Shown one piece after another: positions 1-6,893 of a stretch of 15,492 nucleotides of DNA (positions are counted from its first letter, which is position 1; every line of letters begins with the position of its first letter). The notes below the pieces were generated by a model. The model was not told the DNA's origin and made no database searches. It saw nothing but the letters and a program-made list of their open reading frames with translations. Origin of the DNA: Acidobacteriota bacterium. Its GTDB lineage: Bacteria > Acidobacteriota > Holophagae > Thermotomaculales > Thermotomaculaceae. The DNA lies in NCBI GenBank assembly GCA_003650445.1, contig QMQE01000046.1, positions 1-15,492 on the forward strand, written 5' to 3'. Made by a program: the position numbers and the translations under genes.

Positions 1-23
1 ACATGAATGCTTTTCATTCCAAC

Positions 24-506
24 TCACGCCCCTTTTCTTTTTTTCAGGAGAAACCGGACGATAAAAAACGCAAGCAAGGCTGCGACTACGGCTGTCACCA
101 TGTTGCCAACGATGAAGGGCAGAAGTATGGGTTTCAGGGTATGGCCAATATAAACAAACGCACTGCCGTTGAAGAAGTTTCGCAACTTGAACATATCCCA
201 TTGTATAGCGGTAACGGTGAATCCTGAAACTCCCGTCAACAATCCACCGACCCAAAGGCCCAATGCGTATATGGGGACCATTGTCCACCAGTTGTTCACG
301 ATGGTGAACCCGACCAACAACACCTTGTCCAGCGGTTTGTACAGGGCAGCCAGGGTGAAAGCCATGATAAAATGGAAGCCCATGAATGGGCTGAAGGCAA
401 TAAAAGTCCCCAGTGCCACAGAGAGCGCTTTCATCTCCGGTGTCCGCGCAGGATTAAACAATTCAGTTTTTATAGATTCCAGCCATTTCTTCAATGTCTT
501 CTTCAT
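24..506 (-). CDS. DUF2062 family integral membrane protein
   Basis: A 160-residue inner-membrane protein. A basic amphipathic N-terminus (MKKTLKKWLESIKTEL) is followed by the DUF2062 core: ALGTFIAFSPFMGFHFIMAF (about 31-50), a second hydrophobic hairpin with VNNWWTMVPIYALGLWVGG (about 70-88), and a C-terminal membrane helix (about 128-153) ending in KKRKGA on the cytoplasmic side. The family is widespread in diderm bacteria, often beside glycosyltransferase or lipid genes, and its biochemical role is not established. The ATG at 506 is the start that gives the usual family N-terminus. An in-frame TTG at 543 is possible but would add a non-conserved stretch and coincides with the -35 box. It appears to be transcribed on its own. 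Downstream genes are outside the window. Confidence 0.85.
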   Translation of the reverse strand: MKKTLKKWLESIKTELFNPARTPEMKALSVALGTFIAFSPFMGFHFIMAFTLAALYKPLDKVLLVGFTIVNNWWTMVPIYALGLWVGGLLTGVSGFTVTAIQWDMFKLRNFFNGSAFVYIGHTLKPILLPFIVGNMVTAVVAALLAFFIVRFLLKKRKGA

Positions 507-515
507 GCCGTGACC

Positions 516-543
516 ATTATCTCCGAAATCCCTGACAAGTCAA
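516..543 (-). promoter_or_regulatory. Sigma70-type promoter for the DUF2062 gene, giving a near-leaderless mRNA
   Basis: On the minus strand, TTGACT (543-538; 5 of 6 to consensus) is followed by a 16-nt spacer and GATAAT (521-516; 5 of 6). Expected transcription start is near 510-509, only 3 or 4 nt ahead of the ATG at 506. No Shine-Dalgarno-like sequence is visible before that ATG, which fits a leaderless transcript. Confidence 0.55.
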
Positions 544-567
544 CTTCTTTGCGGCTCCGCCTTTGTA

Positions 568-595
568 ATGAGTGATGGGTGATGAGTGATGGGCA
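568..595. repeat. Four tandem copies of a 7-bp unit (ATGRGTG)
   Basis: On the plus strand, ATGAGTG (568-574), ATGGGTG (575-581), ATGAGTG (582-588) and ATGGGCA (589-595) follow each other without interruption, with alternating A/G at position 4 and decay only at the end of the last unit. The array lies in the 158-bp spacer between the kinase cassette and the DUF2062 gene, about 25 bp upstream of the candidate -35 box at 543-538. The rest of that spacer shows no clear intrinsic terminator. Confidence 0.8.
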
Positions 596-664
596 AGAAT
601 CTATTTGCAATAACAGCAGTGAATTCTTTAACTTATCTGCATCCTGCCCCCACTCCAAAATCTA

Positions 665-1327
665 TCATTTCCCCTGTTCATCCGCTGCAGTGGCGCGGAT
701 GATGATGTCGTCAATTTTACGGGCCAGCCCGGATTCGGCAAGGAGGCCCTCACGTAACCGGCTTAGCAGGTTGACTGTCTCCGCTATTGGCCGCTCCGGT
801 AAATGAAAACCGTGTAATGAATTTTCCATTTCGCAGACATCCATGTTTTCCTCGCTTAATCCGGCAAGAGACCCCACAAAGGGCAAGGCTTCCCGGTGAA
901 TACCGAAAAGATAAAACGCAGGGCCTGATGGGCCGAACAGCAAGTCAAACTCATTCATTCTGTCAAAAAAACCGGCAACAGTTTCTTCAGAAAGGCAGCT
1001 CGTATTGGATTTGAGAAAAATAACCCCCTCATATTCTTCCAGTCTGGATGCGGCATCCAGGAGAAATTCCACCTGAGTGTCCCCCTTCCCAGCGAGGAAC
1101 CGAAAACTATCTCCAATCCGTTTCTGCAGGCGGATTGCCTCTTCAGGTGAATAACTCAACAGATAGAAATCATACGTATTGTTCACCGGATACAGTTCTG
1201 AAATGGACAAATCCGTAAAAAAATCACAGAGTTCCCGAGCCAGTTCCAATGAAATTTCTGTTCCCAATGTATTTCCGGAAAGGGTCGCTTCCGGTGTTTC
1301 AATTAACAAGACCAGTGCGTTCTTCAT
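665..1327 (-). CDS. Degenerate DUF2064/TIGR04282-like (GT-A-like) protein, probably non-catalytic
   Basis: A soluble 220-residue protein without signal peptide or membrane helix. It aligns by eye with the DUF2064 / rSAM-selenodomain-associated transferase 1 family: an N-terminal strand ALVLLIETPEA, a middle YDFYLLSYSPEE, then GVIFLKSNTSCLSEETVAGFF (about 101-121), FDLLFGPSGPAFYLFGIHRE (about 127-146) and a Leu-rich helical end. The family normally has a GxDCPxL metal/substrate motif where this protein has KSNTSCL, and GPAxDGGYYLIG where it has GPSGPAFYLFG. The N-terminal basic xxxTRL motif is also missing. Catalytic acids are therefore absent, so it may be a regulatory or structural relative, possibly cytoplasmic. 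It overlaps the PEGA/PDZ gene by 4 nt (ATGA) and closes the kinase cassette. The family call is moderate. Confidence 0.55.
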   Translation of the reverse strand: MKNALVLLIETPEATLSGNTLGTEISLELARELCDFFTDLSISELYPVNNTYDFYLLSYSPEEAIRLQKRIGDSFRFLAGKGDTQVEFLLDAASRLEEYEGVIFLKSNTSCLSEETVAGFFDRMNEFDLLFGPSGPAFYLFGIHREALPFVGSLAGLSEENMDVCEMENSLHGFHLPERPIAETVNLLSRLREGLLAESGLARKIDDIIIRATAADEQGK

Positions 1328-3381
1328 TGCTTTCTAAGGTATTCAAAGGTAAAATCAATCAAAGACTGAACCCGAAGTCCCCTTGAGTTGATCACCGTCG
1401 CCCCGTCGTTGAAATGATAGTTCTTGAACAGGGTCTGCAGATCGATCCAGGAACCGATTTCTTTGTAGCAAATGCCTTTGAGGTAGAGTACGGTACCGGC
1501 AGAGATTCCCGGACGATCGGGCAGCTGCACCATACTCAGGGTATCAAAGGCTTGCTCAAAGCGCCTGAACCGGAGGTTGCACATGGCGAGATTCAGCTGG
1601 GCACCGGCTTTCTGGGCATCCGTTCCGGGAAACTGAATCCGTGACAGGAAATACAGATAAGCTGAGTTGTAGGAAAGGGAATTGAGATTCTGGCGCATGA
1701 CCACCGGGGTCGTTTCAACCTTTACGGCAACTTCCAGAGCAGCCCCGGAACGCTCCAACTGCAGCTTCGTTTCCGGCACCACAAGGGTTTTGTAAAAAGA
1801 TGCCTCATTGGCACATTGATTCCCGTTCACCGAAAGAATGACATCCCCTGCCTGAACCCCCTCCACGGTGGATGAAATTACAACCGGAAGGTTCCGGTCC
1901 GGGTCACGAATTACAGCAATACCAGCCGTGTTTTCCACAAGTTTCGGCATAATAGATACAGCCTCAACAAACCGCTTTTCAGAATCCGGATTGGCCGGGT
2001 CCAATGTAAACTTTTCCTGGTGGTACAATTCTGTATTCAATACGTAGACATCAATAAATCGCTTCAACTTTACCCGTTTCTCCACCCCCAAAATAATAAG
2101 AGATTGTCCGTAGTCGTTTCGAATATTTTCAATTACCTTATTATCCCCTTTCAACAAGCCATCAATGGCAGAAATATAGGAATCATCCATCTCTGCGTTG
2201 TAAAAGGGAATTTTCTGGAATTGCTTTTCCAGAGAATTTGTCACTTGCCGAACAGTTGACAGATTGGTATCCAGAGGCTTTATCCCCGTAAAAAGCAAGG
2301 TCGGTTTTGGAACCGCTTTCACAACACGGTGTTCGCCTTCTTCCACTTTCAACTTTTTAATGAACGTGCCATTTTCAAATGCAACCTTTAACAAGTGTTC
2401 ACCTGAACAGACTTCCAGGTCCCTTATCGGCAGAGAACCAATTCGCCGGCTGTCTAAGAAAAGATCACCTGTCTGATCATCTGCACCTGCCTCTACAATC
2501 AAATAGCCGATACTCCGCTCCAGCAGAATCGGCTTGAACTGATAGTCCCGTTTCTCCAGTTTTGGAAGCGACAATCGAACAGGTTTGTAGCAGTTTTTTT
2601 TCAACTCCAGAACATGGTCCCCCGGTTCTACCCGGTTGATTACGAAATAGTTGGATAGTGTAGAGGGGTTTAAGCCCAGTTCCTCAATTGTATCTGAGTG
2701 ATCTTTCAGATAATCCACTGGCGCACTTCCTGATGTTTCTCCCATCAGCACACCGTCCATGAAAACCTGGGCACCGGTCGGATCAGTCAGCACAGTGACG
2801 GAAGCCAGTGTCCGGATAAGGTCAACTTCAACTTCCACTGTCTTCCCTACCGCCACTGTCACATTACGGGTCACCGGTTGGTAGTTTTCCTTTCCTATCC
2901 TGAGGGTCAGGTCTCCGGCAAGTGTCGTGTACAAGCCCTTTGAATTCGGACTCAATTTCAGCGTCCCTGCAGAAACATTCAGCCCCGGGACCGGACATTT
3001 TATTTTGAGGTATCCTACCATTTGACTTCGCTTATTTTCGAAATCCCGAATGATTTTCGGTGAGATAAAAAACTTGTTCAACTTATGACCGGGATCGGAA
3101 CGAATGATTTTTTCAAAAATTGTATAAACTGTCTTTGTATCTCCTTTATTGGAATAAAGCACGATAAGGTATTCCATGCTCTGCAGATAGTAGCCAAAAG
3201 CATCCGTCCCCTTAATTTCACCCAGATCATAGGCACTGACAATTTTCTGAAACCCATTGATGGCGTTTTCCGGATTGTCCGAATTTTCAAATATCTGCAC
3301 ATTGTCATGGAACACGGAGACAACGTCAAATCCGAAAATGGGGATGGTTGCAATCAACAGGAAAACAATTAGTTTTTTCAT
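1324..3381 (-). CDS. Exported multidomain protein: PEGA repeats, PDZ-like domain, TPR-like tail
   Basis: A 685-residue protein with a Sec signal (KKLIVFLLIATIPIFG). Residues about 20-118 are helical and TPR-like. PEGA-type beta repeats follow at about 122-190, 191-286 (LTDPTGAQVFMDGVLMGETSG) and 290-357 (DQTGDLFLDSRRIGSLP). Residues about 360-465 form an alternating region (TVRQVTNSLEKQFQ, then DYGQSLIILGVEKR) that recalls the CsgG/TolB N-terminal fold, though weakly. About 486-556 looks like a PDZ domain (VQAGDVILSVNGNQ) with no protease domain attached. The last 100 residues resemble TPR repeats (AQLNLAMCNLRFRRFEQAFDTL). The ATG overlaps the previous stop by one base (TGATG), with AAGGTG upstream. 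Sharing PEGA domains with the kinase suggests the two bind the same envelope ligand or each other. No known family name fits the whole protein. Confidence 0.8.
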   Translation of the reverse strand: MKKLIVFLLIATIPIFGFDVVSVFHDNVQIFENSDNPENAINGFQKIVSAYDLGEIKGTDAFGYYLQSMEYLIVLYSNKGDTKTVYTIFEKIIRSDPGHKLNKFFISPKIIRDFENKRSQMVGYLKIKCPVPGLNVSAGTLKLSPNSKGLYTTLAGDLTLRIGKENYQPVTRNVTVAVGKTVEVEVDLIRTLASVTVLTDPTGAQVFMDGVLMGETSGSAPVDYLKDHSDTIEELGLNPSTLSNYFVINRVEPGDHVLELKKNCYKPVRLSLPKLEKRDYQFKPILLERSIGYLIVEAGADDQTGDLFLDSRRIGSLPIRDLEVCSGEHLLKVAFENGTFIKKLKVEEGEHRVVKAVPKPTLLFTGIKPLDTNLSTVRQVTNSLEKQFQKIPFYNAEMDDSYISAIDGLLKGDNKVIENIRNDYGQSLIILGVEKRVKLKRFIDVYVLNTELYHQEKFTLDPANPDSEKRFVEAVSIMPKLVENTAGIAVIRDPDRNLPVVISSTVEGVQAGDVILSVNGNQCANEASFYKTLVVPETKLQLERSGAALEVAVKVETTPVVMRQNLNSLSYNSAYLYFLSRIQFPGTDAQKAGAQLNLAMCNLRFRRFEQAFDTLSMVQLPDRPGISAGTVLYLKGICYKEIGSWIDLQTLFKNYHFNDGATVINSRGLRVQSLIDFTFEYLRKQ

Positions 3382-4757
3382 CAGTACACCTTCAATATCT
3401 CTCTTTCCCTTGAAACTGAGAGAAAGATGTTGGCTCCCTGATCCACAGCGAGATGGTTATATCGACTGCTGCTATGGGTAATACTCTGCAGCTGCACGGA
3501 CTGAAAGACATGAAAATCACTGGTCAATACGGACAATGACCGGCCTTTATTGGTAAGCAAGTAAATATTGTCCAATGGGTCAAATGCAATATCCACAATT
3601 TTCTTGAAGTTATTGAATTGTTTAATCGCGTGGCCGTCCAGAGTTCGGATTTCCATGACATTGCGGGAATTTTTCACAACAAAGATCCGGCCATCCCGAC
3701 GGATTTTAAAAAAATCTACATCCCCCAACGCCATCTTGCGAATGAGCTTTCGCTCCTTTGAAAACACATAGCTCAGTCCTGTCTTCTTATCAAAGGCCCA
3801 TATCTCGCCGCTGCTGGTGAGGAAAAAGGAAGTGATATCCTGCAACGCACTCCCCTCTGCGATCAATCTCACGGACCCGGATGGCGAAATAAGCTGGTCA
3901 CCGGTGCTGAACCACAGGCCGACGTCATTCTGGTAATACATCGCACGCACATTTCCCGGTGTATTGCGCCTCCGGTTCTGCCCCGGAGAAATCATCTGGA
4001 TAAACCTTCCTTTTTTCGCCTGGACATAGAGGGTATTCGCCTCCCCCGTCGCAAGTAATGAGGGATTGTCCATCTGGAAGTACTGTTTTGCCCTTTTATA
4101 ATGCCGTTTCAACAGGAACCGGAGCAAACTGCGTGTGTAGTCTTCAGCCTTCACAGCCTGTTCCCCTTTTCCTTCCTCATTCAGTGCCGCAATCATTTTC
4201 AATGCTTCCTGGGGTTCTCCAATCCGATAATAGCAGTAAGCCGCCTGATAGAGTGAATCGGGAAAAACCGGACTCTCTGAAAACCGCGTGTAAATCTGAG
4301 ACAGAAAATAGAGGGCTTTCTTAAACTGTCCACGACGACTTGAAATAATGGAAAGATAAAAATAGTCCCGGTCCAGCACGTCCGATTCCGGGAAAGCACC
4401 CTTCAGATGAAAGAATGTATTGTATGCATCGTCAATATCTCCTGCTTTCAGTTGAATCCGGCCAATAAGGAGATAGGCATTATCCGAGCTGTCGCTCTTT
4501 CCATATTCCGAAATAATTCGATCTAAGAATGCCTTTGCACGTTCGGCATCTCCCTGATTGAAATGATAGCGCCCGATTTCCAGCAATGCATCATCTGCGA
4601 AAGCGGATTTCGGGTATTGCTCCAGCAGCAAGTTGAATTCCCGCATCGCCTGTTCATAGTTCTGGTTTGCCTCAAATGCCAGGCCACTTTCATACAGCCG
4701 CTGGTCATTGGGGCTGGTCAAACTGCCAATTAGCAGAAATAGAAGGAGAGTTTTCAT
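3381..4757 (-). CDS. Exported TPR protein with C-terminal beta-propeller-like domain
   Basis: A 458-residue protein. The N-terminus (MKTLLLFLLIGSLTS) looks like a short Sec signal without a clear lipobox. Residues about 20-220 are TPR-type repeats of the outer-membrane-lipoprotein kind (YESGLAFEANQNYEQAMREF, EQYPKSAFADDALLEIGRYH). From about 230 to the end the protein switches to beta-rich repeats with blades such as SSGEIWAFDKKTG, FKIRRDGRIFVVKN, IAFDPLDNIYLLTNKG and LAVDQGANIFLSVSRE, typical of NHL/SBBP-like propellers. It has GAGGAG eight nt before the ATG and overlaps the kinase stop by 4 nt (ATGA) and the next start by 1 nt. It is likely a periplasmic protein-interaction partner of the kinase receptor part. 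No enzymatic residues are seen, and the propeller call is from pattern only. Confidence 0.75.
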   Translation of the reverse strand: MKTLLLFLLIGSLTSPNDQRLYESGLAFEANQNYEQAMREFNLLLEQYPKSAFADDALLEIGRYHFNQGDAERAKAFLDRIISEYGKSDSSDNAYLLIGRIQLKAGDIDDAYNTFFHLKGAFPESDVLDRDYFYLSIISSRRGQFKKALYFLSQIYTRFSESPVFPDSLYQAAYCYYRIGEPQEALKMIAALNEEGKGEQAVKAEDYTRSLLRFLLKRHYKRAKQYFQMDNPSLLATGEANTLYVQAKKGRFIQMISPGQNRRRNTPGNVRAMYYQNDVGLWFSTGDQLISPSGSVRLIAEGSALQDITSFFLTSSGEIWAFDKKTGLSYVFSKERKLIRKMALGDVDFFKIRRDGRIFVVKNSRNVMEIRTLDGHAIKQFNNFKKIVDIAFDPLDNIYLLTNKGRSLSVLTSDFHVFQSVQLQSITHSSSRYNHLAVDQGANIFLSVSREREILKVY

Positions 4758-6709
4758 TTCAGACGCTCCTCAATTTTCAAAGGAGCTGAAAATGTGATAT
4801 CCCGATCCAGCTCTTTTGTCTTTTTACCCTGGGGGCCCACCAATTTGAAATGATGTTTCCCGGTCACAATTTTAAGCCCCAGTATCGGGGTCGGCCCCGC
4901 GTCAACACCATCAATAAAGACGTTACCCCAACCACCTTTAATCGTAATCTTATTGATCAAACCCAACACGGGGGTCCTCAATACCGTCGTCTGTCCCGCC
5001 AACACATCCTCCCGCATTGAAGCCTTATAAAAGACCTTTTCAGCAGATAATTTCACCGTGTAACTGCCCGCCTCCAGCTTCAGTGAAGCTCCAGGACGAA
5101 GCGTTTTTCTCAAAACCGGCTTTCCTCTTCGGATCAGCGTTATGGATACCGGGAATTCTCCCTTCAACTTTAAGAATCCCGGCTTTGGGATAGGGGTTAA
5201 TGTGATTTTGTCTGCAATTACTTCTCCCGCAGCAAGTTCAATGGTTCTCGGCTGGTATCCATGGGCGGAAATCACCAATTTGTGTGGAGATGTTTTTTTA
5301 AGGGAGAGTGGTTCCGTACTTTTTACCGGTGGTTTTCCGTCTACAGACACGTCACAAACCGCTGGCTCCGTATATAATTGCATTCTCTGCAGGTTGGATT
5401 TCAAAACATAGGGATTCAACCGGGTTGCAGAAGATACGTAAAAAGTATCTGTCAACGGTTCAAAGCCCTGTTTTTTAAGCCGGATGCTGTGCTGTTCGCC
5501 CTCTTCTCCCGTAACCGCCAGTTTGAGCGGAGTCAGGCCTTTGAACTCATTATCCAGATAAACCTTGGCCCCTTCAGGAGTGGACTCAACGGATAGATTG
5601 GCAGTCACCTTAAATGCGATCAATTTTCGGAAACCATCCGCGTTCAGCTTGTTCAGTATCTCCCCATTGGTAAAAAAATAGGCCGCGAAAGCACCTCCGA
5701 TAAGCAGTAGAAACACAAAAAAGAAAATCAGCATTTTTGAACGTTTCTTTTTCGGGCTGTCACCCTGCGCCCGGGCCAGTTCATATTCATTTCTAAATAA
5801 TTGTTTATCAATAGCTGTATCCGTGTCGGTTGAATTATCTACCAGAAGCTGGCGAATTCGGCTCTTCTGAGAGCTGGTCAGTGACACAGAACGGGTCAGT
5901 TCGCTGGAAAAGTCCTTAGCTGTTTGGAACCGTTCATCCGCTTTTTTGGCAAATGCCCGATTAAACAGACGGTTCCACGAGGGGACATCCAGTCCGAATT
6001 GTGCCGGATTTTCCACAGCTTCCGGCGCCTCGTGGGCAATCTTATATAGAATTGAGGACAGGGTTTTCCCCCGGAATGGAAGCTGCCCACAGATCAATTC
6101 ATAAGTCACGGTAGCCAGAGAAAAAAGATCAGATCGGTGGTCGATGTGGCCTTCCATTATCTGTTCCGGCGACGCGTAGCTTGGCGTTCCGAGAAAAGTT
6201 CCCGTCTGTGTCAATGATGAGTTCTGGAGCTTCGCAATACCAAAATCCATTATCTTGCACCGGAACTCTTCGTCCACCATAATGTTCCCCGGTTTGATGT
6301 CCCGATGAACAATTCCTTTCTTATGTGCATAATCCAGTGCAGAAGATACCTGGGAAACAATCTTGACCACGTTCTCTATCGCCATCGGCCCATGTTCTGC
6401 CATCATTTCCGACAGTGTCCAGCCTTCCACATATTCCATGGCGATATAAGGCATGCCCTGCTCTTCACCAATGTCGTAAACCCCTACAATATTAGGGTGG
6501 TTCAGGGTACCGGATACCTGGGCTTCGCGGTAGAATCGCTCATAAAACTCCGATTTTTCCGCTTCTGATATAGAGGCATCCACCTTGATGAGCTTAATCG
6601 CCACAGTACGCTTAATGATGGGATCATGCGCACGGTAGACAATCCCCATAGCACCCTCACCCAGAACCGATTCTATCTTGTAACGCCCAACAGTATCCAG
6701 CTTCTTCAT
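4754..6709 (-). CDS. Transmembrane Hanks-type Ser/Thr protein kinase with extracytoplasmic PEGA domains
   Basis: A 651-residue receptor-like kinase. The cytoplasmic catalytic domain (about 10-272) has all key elements: glycine loop GEGAMG (17-22), Lys39 in VAIKLIK, helix-C Glu62, HRDIKPGN with Asp137 and Asn142, DFG (155-157), a Thr-rich activation segment (TQTGTFLGT) that could be autophosphorylated, and SPEQ (180-183). It should therefore be active. A juxtamembrane linker ends in KKKRSK, and one membrane helix follows (about 326-346, MLIFFFVFLLLIGGAFAAYF). The remaining 300 residues are beta-rich PEGA repeats: ESTPEGAKVYLDNEFKG (about 375-391), TEPAVCDVSVDGKPP, and a last one with GWGNVFIDGVDAG. 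These would sense or bind something outside the membrane. It is the first gene of a tightly overlapped cassette behind its own promoter. Substrates are unknown. Confidence 0.93.
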   Translation of the reverse strand: MKKLDTVGRYKIESVLGEGAMGIVYRAHDPIIKRTVAIKLIKVDASISEAEKSEFYERFYREAQVSGTLNHPNIVGVYDIGEEQGMPYIAMEYVEGWTLSEMMAEHGPMAIENVVKIVSQVSSALDYAHKKGIVHRDIKPGNIMVDEEFRCKIMDFGIAKLQNSSLTQTGTFLGTPSYASPEQIMEGHIDHRSDLFSLATVTYELICGQLPFRGKTLSSILYKIAHEAPEAVENPAQFGLDVPSWNRLFNRAFAKKADERFQTAKDFSSELTRSVSLTSSQKSRIRQLLVDNSTDTDTAIDKQLFRNEYELARAQGDSPKKKRSKMLIFFFVFLLLIGGAFAAYFFTNGEILNKLNADGFRKLIAFKVTANLSVESTPEGAKVYLDNEFKGLTPLKLAVTGEEGEQHSIRLKKQGFEPLTDTFYVSSATRLNPYVLKSNLQRMQLYTEPAVCDVSVDGKPPVKSTEPLSLKKTSPHKLVISAHGYQPRTIELAAGEVIADKITLTPIPKPGFLKLKGEFPVSITLIRRGKPVLRKTLRPGASLKLEAGSYTVKLSAEKVFYKASMREDVLAGQTTVLRTPVLGLINKITIKGGWGNVFIDGVDAGPTPILGLKIVTGKHHFKLVGPQGKKTKELDRDITFSAPLKIEERLK

Positions 6710-6731
6710 TCGCCCTCTCTATCTTTTCCTA

Positions 6732-6760
6732 AGGATATGAAAAAAGAGCCAATCTGTCAA
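6732..6760 (-). promoter_or_regulatory. Sigma70-type promoter for the kinase operon
   Basis: On the minus strand there is a perfect -35 box TTGACA (6760-6755), a 17-nt spacer and a -10 box TATCCT (6737-6732; 4 of 6 matches to TATAAT). Transcription would start near 6725, giving a leader of about 16 nt with AGAGAGGG just ahead of the kinase ATG at 6709. The site lies in the only substantial spacer between the secretion operon and the kinase operon, which supports it. The -10 box is not perfect, so the call is a good candidate only. Confidence 0.6.
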
Positions 6761-6801
6761 TTTATTTAAGCAAGGGGAGGAAACAAGGTTGATTAAAACA
6801 C

Positions 6802-6889
6802 AAGGTTGAGGTTGAGGCCGGATAGAATTCGGAAAAAACAGAAAAAAATCAGTCTTCCCTCCTCCCCGCTCAACCTTAGCCTCAACCTT
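6802..6889 (-). repeat. GGTTGA-type inverted repeat cluster, terminator-like structured spacer
   Basis: Immediately after the TPR gene stop, AAGGTTGAGG (minus strand, 6889-6880) can pair perfectly with CCTCAACCTT (6811-6802). The inner TTGAG (6873-6869) can also pair with CTCAA (6816-6812). The stem encloses a loop of about 50 nt containing two T-rich runs and is followed by GTGTTTTAA. The loop is too long and the U-tract too weak for a classical intrinsic terminator. It may act as a weak terminator or 3'-end stabiliser between the two operons. Repeat structure is seen directly; function is inferred. Confidence 0.5.
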
Positions 6890-6893
6890 TTCT

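Noticed and set aside
1..23. Short GAATG/CATTC hairpin (5-9 with 15-19) after the DUF2062 stop, as a terminator
   Set aside because: The stem is only 5 AT-rich pairs, no T-run is visible on the minus strand, and the window ends there.
548..566. GC-rich palindrome GCGGCTCCGC as a terminator in the 507-664 spacer
   Set aside because: It leaves a two-base loop or a three-pair stem and has no T-run on the relevant strand.
3078..3353. Minus-strand 91-codon frame inside the PEGA/PDZ gene
   Set aside because: It is a +1 shadow near the 5' end of a gene with a clear signal peptide and continuous domains, and shows no sign of a frameshift.
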